Source: AP-15 sp035503615 (GTDB lineage: Bacteria; Pseudomonadota; Alphaproteobacteria; ATCC43930; CGMCC-115725). Taken from it: DNA of 64,000 nucleotides. Shown piece by piece: positions 45,060-54,281 of the stretch. Numbering within the stretch: position 1 is the first letter of the stretch; each line of letters opens with the position of its first letter. Under the pieces are notes generated by a model that ran no database searches, was not told where the DNA came from, and saw nothing but the letters and a program-made list of their open reading frames with translations. The position numbers were made by a program, and so were the translations under genes. The stretch lies in NCBI GenBank assembly GCA_035503615.1, contig DATJTI010000042.1:101708-165707 (forward strand), given 5' to 3'.

Positions 45060-47033
45060 ATGCTGCCGGATTTCACGATCGGACCCCGCCGTGAGAGTGC
45101 CGAGGCGATTGCCATCTGGTCCGATTCGGGCGATGCCAACCGATCGCCGCGGCGCGCAACGCCGCTTCGGGTGCCGCTGGTGCAGCTCGCCAACGGGGTG
45201 CTGCGCACCCCGCCGCGGCACGGTACGGACCGGCCGCTCCTCAGCATCACGGCGCGCGTGATCGACGGACCGCCATCACCAGCCGACCGACTGTCTGCCG
45301 AGCGGCTGCTGGCGACCCGCGGCTGGGAGACATCGGCGCTGATCGAACGCGCTGCCGCGGCGAGACGCGAGCTGATCAGGCAGCGCGTTGGCGGGAATTG
45401 GTGGCACGATGGCGAACTGCCCGCACAGGGCGGCACGATCGCAGTTCTCGCCGCGGAGGCCGCTTCGCCGGCGCAACGCCGGGCGATGCTCGCGGCGGCA
45501 CTCGCGGAGAACCGGGCAGACGAGATCGTCGTGCTGGCCGCAGGCCGGCGGCAGGGGGCTGACCGCGCCGCGGCCGTGGCCCTGCCCGGTGCAGCATCGG
45601 CCGGCGTCACGGTGGTCGCGCAGCCGATCGATCCGTGGCGGGTCGTCGAGCGCGCGCGGCGCGTCTATTCGGCCGGCGGCGAGACCGGGTTTCTGGCGCT
45701 GCTCGCCGGCCGCGAAACCCACTGTTTCGGCGACGCCTGTTATTCGGGGTGGGGTGTCACGATCGATGCCCCGGGGGTGCCGCAAAAGCCGTTCGGCCGC
45801 TCGATCGACGAAATCTGCGCGGCTGCGTGTCTGCTCGCCACGCGCTGCCGGGACCCCTACCGCAACATCGCTGCGCGCTTCGAAGATGTGCTGGCGCTAC
45901 TCGCCGATTGGCGGCGAATCGACGAGGCCAATCGCCGCATCGCCGTGCTCGTTGGCATGTCGTTCTGGAAAAGGCGGCGGGTCGCGGATTTTTTCTGCTC
46001 ATCCGGTGGACCGCCGGCATTTCGCCGCAATGCGCGGGCGGCGCTGGCGCTTGCCGGGCGCCGGCCGGGAAGTGCTGTCGCGGTGTGGGCATCGCGCGTG
46101 CCGGACGGGTTGGCGGAAGGCGCGGCGCAGCGGCAGATCCCGCTGATCCGGGTCGAGGATGGCTTTGTCCGCTCGGTCGGGCTTGGTTCGGATTTCATGC
46201 CGGCGGCCTCGCTGGTGCTCGACCATCAGGGCATGCATTACGACCCGCGTGTCACGAGCGATCTCGAACGCCTGCTGCGCGAGACCGAATTCGGCCCCGA
46301 GCTGACCCGGCGGGCGGCCAAGCTGATCGACCGGCTGGTGGCCCGCGGCATCACCAAATACAATCTGGGCCCGGCCGCGACACCGCTCGAACTGCCGACC
46401 GGCCGGCGGCGCATCCTGGTTCCGGGCCAGGTCGAGGACGATTTGTCGGTGATGCTCGGCGGCGACGGAGTGCGCAGCAACCGCGATCTTCTCGCCCGTG
46501 TGCGCGCCGCGGCGCCGGACGCTTACATCCTCTATAAGCCGCATCCCGATGTCGAAGCCGGCCACCGCCGGGGAGCCGTGCCCGATCGGGTCGCCCGGGA
46601 ATTTGCCGACGCCGTGATTCGCGGCGGATCGCCGGCGGCACTGCTCGCGGAGATCGACGAATTGCATACTCTTACCTCGCTGACCGGGTTCGAGGCATTG
46701 CTGCGCCATCGGCGGGTGGTGGTCTATGGTCGGCCATTCTATGCCGGATGGGGGCTGACCACCGACCTTGCCGCGGCCGATCGCGGCCGGCGCTTGAGCC
46801 TCGAAGAACTCGTCGCCGGGGCGCTGATCCTCTACCCGCGTTATGTCGATCCAGTCACCCGGCTGCCCTGCCCGCCCGAACTCATCATCGAGCGCCTCGA
46901 CGACCCGGAGCTGTGGCGCCCGGGTCTCCTCGTCGCCATCCGCCGGCTGCAAGGGATGCTGTCGCGGTGGCGGCGGGCGGCACGCGGGACTGGACCGCGT
47001 ATCCGCCGTTCCGCGCCGGATCGTGTTCCGTAG
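45060..47033 (+). CDS. KpsC-like capsular polysaccharide beta-Kdo transferase
   Basis: At least 657 residues. KpsC builds the poly-Kdo linker of group 2 capsules on a lipid anchor and has two related transferase modules. The second module is complete: FWKRRRVADFF, GFVRSVGLGSDFMPAASLVL, GMHYDPRVTSDLERLLRET, LVPGQVEDDLSV, YILYKPHPDVEAGHR and LTSLTGFEALLRHRRVVVYG with PFYAGWGLT. The first module is reduced: only its end is recognisable (GETGFLALLAGRETHCFG and YSGWGVTIDAPG). Upstream start choices are uncertain. It lies with a capsule-export lipoprotein and two sulfotransferases. Confidence 0.85.
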   Translation: MLPDFTIGPRRESAEAIAIWSDSGDANRSPRRATPLRVPLVQLANGVLRTPPRHGTDRPLLSITARVIDGPPSPADRLSAERLLATRGWETSALIERAAAARRELIRQRVGGNWWHDGELPAQGGTIAVLAAEAASPAQRRAMLAAALAENRADEIVVLAAGRRQGADRAAAVALPGAASAGVTVVAQPIDPWRVVERARRVYSAGGETGFLALLAGRETHCFGDACYSGWGVTIDAPGVPQKPFGRSIDEICAAACLLATRCRDPYRNIAARFEDVLALLADWRRIDEANRRIAVLVGMSFWKRRRVADFFCSSGGPPAFRRNARAALALAGRRPGSAVAVWASRVPDGLAEGAAQRQIPLIRVEDGFVRSVGLGSDFMPAASLVLDHQGMHYDPRVTSDLERLLRETEFGPELTRRAAKLIDRLVARGITKYNLGPAATPLELPTGRRRILVPGQVEDDLSVMLGGDGVRSNRDLLARVRAAAPDAYILYKPHPDVEAGHRRGAVPDRVAREFADAVIRGGSPAALLAEIDELHTLTSLTGFEALLRHRRVVVYGRPFYAGWGLTTDLAAADRGRRLSLEELVAGALILYPRYVDPVTRLPCPPELIIERLDDPELWRPGLLVAIRRLQGMLSRWRRAARGTGPRIRRSAPDRVP

Positions 47034-47052
47034 CGAGCGGGCGCACGAAGAT

Positions 47053-47080
47053 TTGTCTGGCGCCGGGCGAATGCTAGGAT
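47053..47080 (+). promoter_or_regulatory. Possible sigma70 promoter of the sulfotransferase-TPR gene
   Basis: TTGTCT (47053-47058), 16-bp spacer, TAGGAT (47075-47080), about 37 bp upstream of the ATG at 47118. Each hexamer matches the consensus at four of six positions. Confidence 0.35.
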
Positions 47081-47117
47081 CACCCGCCGGCTGTTGCCGC
47101 TCTGTTGCCCGCTGACG

Positions 47118-48398
47118 ATGCCTCCATCGGATTCCCGCCGGGACGAGCCCGTATATTTTCTGCTGCACATCCCGAAGACGGCCGGGCAGACGATCCAGAC
47201 CCACCTCGCCAGCCATTGCGCGCCGGGTGTGTTCTGGCAGTCGCACGGCCGGATGAGGTTGGGGTCTGGCACGCGGCGCGGTGATCTTCCTGATCCGGAT
47301 CATGCCCGGATCGTTGCCGGCCACCATCTCGGCCGCTCGCTCGAGAGCTTGTTCCCGGGCCGCCCGATTCGCCGGATCGTCCTGCTACGCGACCCGCTGG
47401 AGCTGCAGCTCTCGCTCTACAACTGGCAGATGATGGATCACCTGGCCAAGGGGCTCGGGACCTACAGCCTCGCACTTCATCTGCAGGCGATGCCGCGCGA
47501 CTTCATGGCGCATTTCCTGTTGTCGCGCTGGCTCGAACTCTCCTGGTCGAGGCTGTTGGCAATGACCGATGCGGCAAAACACCGTGCCCTCGACCGGATG
47601 CTCGGCAAATTCTGGTTTGTCGGGGCGCATACCGACTGCGACCGCCTGATCGCGGCACTCGGCCCGGAATTCGACGTTCCGCCGCTGGCGCGAGCGCGCA
47701 ACACCGCGGCCCAATTGCAGGCCGAGACGGGCTGGCCGCTGGTCACCGCCGCCACCCTGTCGCCGGCAATGCGCGAAACGATTCGCGCGAATCATCGGCT
47801 CGACCTGGCGCTCTGGCAGGAGTGGCATGGCGCCGGCTTCGATGCCGCCCGACCCCGCCGGCACGCGGCCCCACCCGCTGGCGGCAGCGGGTTTCTTGCC
47901 CATGAGATGATCCGCCCATGCTTCATGCTGGCGCGGTGGGCCGGGCGCTGCCGGAGCTGGCGCCGGCGGGCGCAGGAGCCGGCCGGTGTCAAGATCGCTC
48001 GTGCCAACCGGGCCCGCAACACCGGCCAGTGGGAGCTCGCGGCAAAGGATTATCGCGCCGCCTTGCAGGATCTGCCGAACGCCTCGGCGATCTGGGTCCA
48101 ATACGGCCATGTCTTGAAGGAATCCGGCCAGATCGATGCCGCCGAGCGGGCTTACCGGCGCGCGATCAGCCTCAACCCCGACATCGCAGACACGCACCTG
48201 CACCTCGGCCACGCGCTGAAGCTTCAAGGCCGGATCGATGAAGCGGTCGAGGCCTATTTGCGCTCGGCCCGGCTCGATCGCGCGACGGGCCATGCCCGGC
48301 TCGAGCTGGTCGGCCTCGGCTGGACGCCCGAACGCATCGAACAGATCGTGTCGGCCGCAGTATCGGACGGCATGAGGCTGCCGCAGCGGGCCAGCTGA
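47118..48398 (+). CDS. Sulfotransferase-like protein fused to C-terminal TPR repeats
   Basis: 426 residues. The N-terminal half has the 5'-PAPS-binding loop FLLHIPKTAGQTIQTHL (about residues 14-30) and the 3'-phosphate segment RRIVLLRDPLELQLSLYNW, both hallmarks of the sulfotransferase family that modifies cell-surface glycans. After a basic linker near residue 280, the C-terminal third carries TPR units (QWELAAKDYRAALQDLPNA, IWVQYGHVLKESGQIDAAER and DTHLHLGHALKLQGRIDEAVE). An earlier TTG at 47094 is possible. It probably decorates the capsule made by the neighbouring genes; the TPR part may dock to another protein. Confidence 0.8.
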   Translation: MPPSDSRRDEPVYFLLHIPKTAGQTIQTHLASHCAPGVFWQSHGRMRLGSGTRRGDLPDPDHARIVAGHHLGRSLESLFPGRPIRRIVLLRDPLELQLSLYNWQMMDHLAKGLGTYSLALHLQAMPRDFMAHFLLSRWLELSWSRLLAMTDAAKHRALDRMLGKFWFVGAHTDCDRLIAALGPEFDVPPLARARNTAAQLQAETGWPLVTAATLSPAMRETIRANHRLDLALWQEWHGAGFDAARPRRHAAPPAGGSGFLAHEMIRPCFMLARWAGRCRSWRRRAQEPAGVKIARANRARNTGQWELAAKDYRAALQDLPNASAIWVQYGHVLKESGQIDAAERAYRRAISLNPDIADTHLHLGHALKLQGRIDEAVEAYLRSARLDRATGHARLELVGLGWTPERIEQIVSAAVSDGMRLPQRAS

Positions 48399-48483
48399 GC
48401 GGACAGGCGGACGTGGCCAAGCCTTGCCTCGATCCTCGTTGTGGTCGAACATTGTTGAGTATCAATAAACCTCGCCGTGCCCA

Positions 48484-49680
48484 ATGAAATTTGCCTGCGT
48501 CGTGATGTGCCTGGCCGGTGCGGCGCTCGCCGGGTGCGGCACCCTGCCGACCGCCGGCCCCAGTGCCAGCCAGGTGGTCGATCAGGCGATGGTGAACGGC
48601 CGGCCGCGCTTCGATCTCGTCGATGTCAACGAGCATGTCGTCTCGACCCTCCTGGCGCAGCCGGCGGCAAGCTTTCGCAACACCTTCTGGCGCTACGGCA
48701 AGCCGCCCAATCCGAAAATCCAGATTGGCGACACGATCGAGGTGTCGATCTGGGAGGCTGCCGGCGGCGGGCTGTTCGGCGGGGCGGCGACCGCGGCGCC
48801 GGTGACGACACAGACAACGACAACCGCCGCGGCGATCTCCGGCGGATCGCAGAAATCGGGGATCCCGGATCAGGTGGTCGCTCCCGATGGCGGGATCAGC
48901 GTGCCGTTCGCCGGTCGCATCCCGGTCGCCGGGCACACCCCGCTTGAAGTTCAGCACATCATCGAGCAGCGCCTGTCGGAGAAGACGATCGAGCCGCAGG
49001 TCATCGTGACCGTCGTCAAAAGCGAGCGTTACAGCGCCACCGTCTCGGGCGAGGTGGTGAACGGCGCGCGGGTGCCGCTGTCGGTGGCCGGCGACCGACT
49101 GCTCGACCTGATCGCCGAGGCCGGCGGCGCCAAGGCACCGATCTATGAGACCTTTGTCCGCCTGACGCGCGGCGGCGTCACCGTGACGATCCCGATGGTG
49201 AAGCTCGTATCGGACCCGAGCGAGAACATCTATGCGTGGCCGGGCGATGTGCTGACGTTGATCCAGGTGCCGCGGACCTTTACCGTGTTCGGCGCCGCCG
49301 GCCAGAACAACCAGATACCGTTTGGCGCACAGCGGGTCACCGTCGCCGACGCCCTGGCCAAATCGGGCGGGCTGCAGGATTCACGCGCCGACCCGTCCGG
49401 CGTCTTCCTGTTCCGGTTCGAGCCCGCCCGAGTGGTCGGTGCGCTCAAGGCACGATCGCTGCCGATCGGGCCGGGCGGCAGTTCGCCGGTCGTCTATCGC
49501 TTCAACCTCGACGACGTGGACAGCTATTTTCTGGCGCAACGCTTTCCGATCGAGAACAAGGACATCATCTACATCGCCAACGCCCCGCTGACCCAGCTGC
49601 AGAAATTCTTTACGCTGCTGAGCACGATCACCTCTCCGGTCGTGACCGGTGCCGTGGTCAAGAATGCCACGACGCCGTGA
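48484..49680 (+). CDS. Polysaccharide biosynthesis/export lipoprotein (Wza/KpsD-like)
   Basis: 398-residue outer membrane polysaccharide exporter. The signal peptide ends in lipobox LAGC (Cys at about residue 18). The PES domain starts at KIQIGDTIEVSIWEAAGGG and includes VAPDGGISVPFAGRIPVAGHTPLEV. Two SLBB-type domains follow (YSATVSGEVVNGARVPLSVAG and FTVFGAAGQNNQIPFGAQRVT), then a C-terminal amphipathic tail. A Thr/Ala-rich insert near residues 95-120 is unusual. Placement after the KpsC-like gene and between two sulfotransferases supports a capsule-export role. Confidence 0.9.
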   Translation: MKFACVVMCLAGAALAGCGTLPTAGPSASQVVDQAMVNGRPRFDLVDVNEHVVSTLLAQPAASFRNTFWRYGKPPNPKIQIGDTIEVSIWEAAGGGLFGGAATAAPVTTQTTTTAAAISGGSQKSGIPDQVVAPDGGISVPFAGRIPVAGHTPLEVQHIIEQRLSEKTIEPQVIVTVVKSERYSATVSGEVVNGARVPLSVAGDRLLDLIAEAGGAKAPIYETFVRLTRGGVTVTIPMVKLVSDPSENIYAWPGDVLTLIQVPRTFTVFGAAGQNNQIPFGAQRVTVADALAKSGGLQDSRADPSGVFLFRFEPARVVGALKARSLPIGPGGSSPVVYRFNLDDVDSYFLAQRFPIENKDIIYIANAPLTQLQKFFTLLSTITSPVVTGAVVKNATTP

Positions 49681-49769
49681 CGACCGATGCGGCTCGGTGC
49701 CGATTTCCGGGGTCGAGATGAGCCGGGCGGGCGCGGTCCGGGCCAGCGGATGACGCGGGCTAGCGGGTG

Positions 49770-50828
49770 ATGCGCGATCCGCTCTGGGAAGAAGCCGGCC
49801 AGGCGCTGTTGCGCTATGCCGGCAACGACGACGTCGTCGTCCTGCCGCGCGGCGACTGGCCCGAATTGCCGGGTCAGCCGATCTTCTATGACGATCTGAT
49901 CGAAAGCGGCGACGCGACGCTGCTGGTGCTGCACAAGGGCCGCTTTGGCGCGATCGACAAGGAGAGGCTGAGAACCATCTCCGAGACTTGGCAATGTTTT
50001 TTCGGAAACGATGTCTTTTTGTGCTTCAGCCGGACGATGCGCGCGCCCGACGATCTGCGGCGCGGCCGGCGCCGGATTCATTACGGGGTGCTGCGGCGCT
50101 TTCTCGATGCGAAGCGGCTGCGGCGCCGCGCATCGCATCTGTGGTATATCCATCTGCCCAAGGCGGCCGGGACCTGGATGTGGAATTCGCTCGCCGCCTC
50201 CTGTCCGTCGCGCATCTATTATCCGAGCTTTGCCGCTTTTCTCGCCCATCCGCCCGATCCCGACGAATATGACGTGATCGGCGGGCATCTGCCGCTGTCG
50301 GTCATCGCCGATTTTCTCGGCGGATCGGACCGGGTGGTCGGGCTGGTGCGCGAGCCGACCGAGCGCATGCTGTCGGCCTTTCTGCATTGCCGCCGCCCGG
50401 GCGAGGATCCCGCCACCTTCACCGCGGTGATGCGGGCCATGCGCGAGCAGCCATTCGACCGGTTTCTGCAAACCGGGAATGGCCGGCTCGAAGCCTGTCA
50501 GCAGCTGATCATGCTCGGCGGCGATCACGCGGCCGCACCCGGCGCGTCCGATGACGGCCGGCACTGCCTCGATCGGGCCACGGACCTGCTGTCGTCGGCG
50601 CGGTTCTGCTTTGCGCCCTGCACCCGCTCGGCCGAGTTTCACGCGGCCCTGGTCAAGACTTACCGCATCGGCAGGAAATATTCTCGCTCGACAAACCATA
50701 CGGATTATGCGGCGCAAGCGAGCGACATCGCCGAATTCAATCGATCTCTCGAGCTGCTGCAATCGATCAACACCACCGAGCGGCGATTATACGAGTTCGT
50801 CGCACGGCGGTTCGACGCCCTCGGCTGA
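49770..50828 (+). CDS. Sulfotransferase family protein
   Basis: 352 residues. The PAPS loop appears in the middle as HLWYIHLPKAAGTWMWNSL (about residues 123-141), and the 3'-phosphate-binding strand as DRVVGLVREPTERMLSAFLH. The first 120 residues are an extra domain with no recognisable family (LLVLHKGRFGAIDKERLRTI). A GTG three bases upstream is an equally possible start. With the sulfotransferase-TPR gene it suggests two distinct sulfation steps on the exported polysaccharide. Confidence 0.75.
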   Translation: MRDPLWEEAGQALLRYAGNDDVVVLPRGDWPELPGQPIFYDDLIESGDATLLVLHKGRFGAIDKERLRTISETWQCFFGNDVFLCFSRTMRAPDDLRRGRRRIHYGVLRRFLDAKRLRRRASHLWYIHLPKAAGTWMWNSLAASCPSRIYYPSFAAFLAHPPDPDEYDVIGGHLPLSVIADFLGGSDRVVGLVREPTERMLSAFLHCRRPGEDPATFTAVMRAMREQPFDRFLQTGNGRLEACQQLIMLGGDHAAAPGASDDGRHCLDRATDLLSSARFCFAPCTRSAEFHAALVKTYRIGRKYSRSTNHTDYAAQASDIAEFNRSLELLQSINTTERRLYEFVARRFDALG

Positions 50829-50945
50829 GCCGGGCTGGCCGATCGATCCGCGAGAGACTGGCTCGACCGACAAAATCGGGTAGAATCGCAAACAGGTAGC
50901 GGTCTCGCTGGCCGGCGACCAAGAAAACGCAGTTGGAGAAACGCA

Positions 50946-52217
50946 ATGCTCGCCTGGTTTCGCGAATTGAACGCTGCCGAACGTCGCACGATGGGCGCCT
51001 GCTTTGGCGGCTGGGCGCTCGATGCGTTCGACGTGCAGATGTACAGCTTCATCATTCCAACGGTGATCGCGCTCTGGGGCCTGTCGCGCGGCAAGGCCGG
51101 GCTGATCGGCACCGTCACCTTGCTGATCTCGTCGCTGGGCGGGTGGTTCTCGGGTGCGTTGGCCGATCGCTTCGGCCGGGTGCGCATGCTGCAGATCGCG
51201 GTCATCTGGTATTCGGTGTTCACCTTTCTGTGCGCCTTTGCCCAGAATTTCGAGCAGCTCTTTATCCTGCGCGCATTGCACGGCTTCGGCTTTGGCGGCG
51301 AGTGGGCCGCCGGGGCGGTGCTGATGGGCGAAGTCATCCGCGACAAATACCGCGGCCGCGCGGTCGGCCTGGTGCAGACCGGCTGGGCCATCGGCTGGGG
51401 CGTCTCGGCGCTCGTCTACACCGGGCTCTACGCCTTCTTGCCCGAGGCGATCGCCTGGCGCGTGCTGTTCGCGATCGGATTGATCCCGGCGCTGTTCGTC
51501 GTGTGGATCCGCCGCCATATCGACGAATCCGAGGCGTTCCAGAAACGCCGCCAGGATCGTGCGCCGGCCGGTATCGGGCAATTGTTCGCGGCGTTTCGCC
51601 GCCCGCATCTGTGGACCACGCTCAAGGTCACGGCGATGGTTGCCGGCGCGCATGGCGGCGGGTACACGCTCGGGATCTGGATGCCGACCTATCTGCGCAT
51701 GGTGCGCCATCTGTCGGCGACCAGCACCGGCGGCTTTTTGCTGGTGCAAATCCTCGGTGCGCTGGTCGGCTTTCTGCTTGGCACCTACCTGTCCGACGCG
51801 ATCGGCCGCAAATGGACATTCTTCTGGTCGTCGATCGGCTCGTTGATCATGGTGCCGATTTTCATGCTGGTGCCGATGAACAACGAGGCGCTGTTCTTTC
51901 TCGGCATCCCGATGAACATCCTTCTGTTGATGAAGTTCCCGCCGATGGGGCCGTTCATGACCGAGCTGTTCCCGACGGCGGTGCGCGGCACCGCACAGGG
52001 CTTCTGCTACAATGCGAGCCGGGCGATCGGCTCGTTCCTGCCGACCGCGGTCGGATTTCTGAGCCAGAGCCTGTCGCTCGGTGTGTCGATCGCGGTGCTG
52101 AGCGCATTCGCGTTCGGGGTCATGATCGTGCTCTTGCTGGTATTGCCGGAAACCCGTGGCCGCAGTCTCGCGAGCCTCGAACCCGAGCCGGTCCGACTGC
52201 CCGGTGCGGCGCAATGA
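50946..52217 (+). CDS. MFS transporter, aromatic acid:H+ symporter-like (AAHS)
   Basis: 423-residue 12-TM symporter. TM1 contains FGGWALDAFDVQMYSFIIP with the conserved Asp. Motif A is SGALADRFGRVRML, and TM4-5 carry GFGFGGEWAAGAVLMGEVI. LPETRGRSLASLEPE closes the protein. This pattern belongs to aromatic-acid and related metabolite symporters, like the gene at 14003. The start follows GGAGAAA. It stands downstream of the capsule genes but probably belongs functionally with the catabolic genes further on. Confidence 0.88.
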   Translation: MLAWFRELNAAERRTMGACFGGWALDAFDVQMYSFIIPTVIALWGLSRGKAGLIGTVTLLISSLGGWFSGALADRFGRVRMLQIAVIWYSVFTFLCAFAQNFEQLFILRALHGFGFGGEWAAGAVLMGEVIRDKYRGRAVGLVQTGWAIGWGVSALVYTGLYAFLPEAIAWRVLFAIGLIPALFVVWIRRHIDESEAFQKRRQDRAPAGIGQLFAAFRRPHLWTTLKVTAMVAGAHGGGYTLGIWMPTYLRMVRHLSATSTGGFLLVQILGALVGFLLGTYLSDAIGRKWTFFWSSIGSLIMVPIFMLVPMNNEALFFLGIPMNILLLMKFPPMGPFMTELFPTAVRGTAQGFCYNASRAIGSFLPTAVGFLSQSLSLGVSIAVLSAFAFGVMIVLLLVLPETRGRSLASLEPEPVRLPGAAQ

Positions 52218-52356
52218 AACCGGGTTCTTCGAGCATCCTGCGGCAGTTCCCGCGGCCGAACCGCACTTGCCATGTGCCACGCTGAGCCTCGCCGCAGGCA
52301 CCCTTTACCGGATCGGTGCGATCTGACACGATCGGTACCGTTCAACGGAGGCGGTC

Positions 52357-52635
52357 ATGCGCAAATTCATCATCGAGCGCGAATTGCCGGCGATCGGCAG
52401 CGCCGAACGCCAAGCCCTCAGGGAGGCGGCGCAGAAATCGAACGCGGTCTTGAAGGAACTCGGCCCCGACATCCAATGGGTCGAAAGCTATGTCGCCGGC
52501 GACAAGACCTTTTGCGTCTATCTCGCGCAAAACGAAGAGATCATCCACGAACACTCCCGGAAGAGCGGCTTCCCGGCCAATAAGATCACCGAAATCCGCA
52601 AGATGATCGACCCGACCACAGCTGCGGAGAGCTGA
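52357..52635 (+). CDS. DUF4242 domain-containing protein
   Basis: 92-residue ferredoxin-like-fold protein. RKFIIERELPAIGSAERQAL at the start and WVESYVAGDKTFCVYLAQNE in the middle are typical of DUF4242, small proteins recently linked to nickel binding. The start follows ACGGAGG. It appears to be transcribed alone, just before the AT-rich island. Confidence 0.85.
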   Translation: MRKFIIERELPAIGSAERQALREAAQKSNAVLKELGPDIQWVESYVAGDKTFCVYLAQNEEIIHEHSRKSGFPANKITEIRKMIDPTTAAES

Positions 52636-52809
52636 GCATCGACCACCGCCGCTGATCCGCGCAAGGCGGGCGCTGCGGCCGGGATCGCTGGCAGGTGAGA
52701 CACGCGGCCGCGCAACACCGGGCACAACCGGCCCGAGCCGGCCGTACCGCCGCATAACGTGCGATTCTGGTAAATTTCGGACATTTGGGAGCGGGGAGCG
52801 GTGGGATGT

Positions 52810-53424
52810 TCAACTGCTATTCGACTCTTGAGAGGGTTCGTCAGACGGCGGTTCCGGACCGGTCTGTGGCGGAAGGGATTTCCGAATTGAATCGACCAAA
52901 TCCAAAAATCCGAAAATAACACCCTCAATATTATGTGCCAGTTTGATAATATCTTCAGTTGGTACCTCAATAAGTTTTATCCGCAATTTTCTTCTTGCTG
53001 TCGTTTCATATCTCTGTGGCTTCGCTGGCTTGCTTAGAATCCATGGATCATGGACAACACGGTTGCGTTTTTCGCTAAGGTTTGTGACCGTTCTTGCAAA
53101 GTTCTCTAACTTTCCGGTAAAATGTTCCGGGATACCTAGATGTTTAACCAACGCTATAAAGTTTTCCAGCTTTGATCGTGATCCCATAATCTGAGAAGCA
53201 AAGCAAATTCCTATTTCATACGGAATTCCTGATAACTCTATACTTTGATCATCTATAGTCGCTTCGAAGAGCGCCCAATTTGCTGCTACTCGACCTATAG
53301 CGCTATAGTGTTCCGCCGCGAGGCGTAGTGCTTCTTTGTACTCTTCCTCATAATCTCGTTTAACGACTGGATCAGCCGACAGAATTTGTTCTGAAGGTGG
53401 CGGTTTCTGCTCGTCATCGGACAT
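52810..53424 (-). CDS. HEPN-like hypothetical protein in an AT-rich island
   Basis: 204-residue, mainly helical protein. The start at 53424 follows GGAGGGG. Residues 120-125 read RNRVVH, matching the R-x4-H motif of HEPN ribonucleases, within LSEKRNRVVHDPW. Upstream helices with NWALFEATIDDQ and GSRSKLENFIALVKHL resemble the first helices of HEPN families that begin with a W..E pattern. HEPN proteins are often toxins or antiviral nucleases. Codon use is much more AT-rich than the surroundings, a sign of transfer. No antitoxin-like partner is adjacent; the next gene is a broken recombinase. The nuclease reading is inference. Confidence 0.6.
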   Translation of the reverse strand: MSDDEQKPPPSEQILSADPVVKRDYEEEYKEALRLAAEHYSAIGRVAANWALFEATIDDQSIELSGIPYEIGICFASQIMGSRSKLENFIALVKHLGIPEHFTGKLENFARTVTNLSEKRNRVVHDPWILSKPAKPQRYETTARRKLRIKLIEVPTEDIIKLAHNIEGVIFGFLDLVDSIRKSLPPQTGPEPPSDEPSQESNSS

Positions 53425-53525
53425 GTCTGTCCCCTCCAATGAGCAACGGGACCATGCGATTGCCGCCGTCTTTTGCCGGACCCGTGTACGCTTGTATCGA
53501 CGCGGGGGTATGTTGTCAGGCGGTT

Positions 53526-54073
53526 TTATACGGCCAGCCACAAAATCGTGCTGTGGCTGACGTTATAGCTGCGGGCGATCTCGCGCACCGGCTCGCCGTC
53601 GTGGTCGCGCCGCCGGATCGCCTCACGCCTTTGATGCTCGGTCAGTTTCGGCTTGTATCCCATCTTGACGCCGCGCGCCTCGGCCCGCTTGCGGCCCTCG
53701 CCGGTGCGGACGCAGATCAACTCGCGCTCGAACTCGGCCAGGCCGCCGAGAACGGTCAACATCAACCGGCCGTGCGGGGTCGTGGTATCGGCCCATGTGC
53801 CGGCGAGCGAGCCGAAGCCGGCCTGCTTGGCGGTGATCGTGGCGAGCGTGTTCAATAGGTCGCGGGTCGAGCGCGCCAGCCGGTCGAGCCGGGTCACCAG
53901 CAGCACGTCGCCGGCGTCGAGCTGATCGAGCAACCGGCGGAGCTGCGCCCGGTCGGTCTTGGCTCCGCTCTCCACCTCGCGGAACACTTTGCCCGCCCTG
54001 TGCTTCCTGAGTGCCGACACCTAGTCGTCACGCTCTGGCCGTCCGTCGATACCCGCGCATAGCCGTAGATCAC
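53526..54073 (-). pseudogene. Serine recombinase (resolvase/invertase), frameshifted
   Basis: Small serine recombinase broken by one missing base. From GTG at 54073 the frame reads VIYGYARVSTDGQSVTT, containing the catalytic Ser. It then shifts near 54020, after which the normal family sequence continues in another frame (SALRKHRAGKVFREVESGAKTDR, LLVTRLDRLARSTRDLLNTL, GGLAEFERELICVRTGEGR and a C-terminal helix-turn-helix EIARSYNVSHSTILWLAV). Restoring one base in ACTAG (to ACTCAG) would give TTQVSALRK and a full-length protein of about 180 residues. No terminal inverted repeats were recognised around it. Confidence 0.85.
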
Positions 54074-54281
54074 CAGTTTATTTTGCACCAAACTTCTGCA
54101 CAAGAAAAACGCAATCCGATCAATGGCCTGCTTTTGGTGGTTTTTCTTGACTTTTGAGTACTCCGGTACGCGAGGCTGGGGGCGCTGCTTCGCTGTTCCG
54201 GGCGGCGGGCGCAATTCGCTGGGGATTCGCAAGAGTGCCGGCGGGCGGCATCACACCGCCCGCGCCATCCCTTTGTGCCGC

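Noticed and set aside
53490..53540. Transposon terminal repeat next to the serine recombinase (GGGGGTATGTTGTCAGG)
   Set aside because: It begins with a G run like Tn3-family ends, but no inverted partner was found on the other side and no transposase is present.
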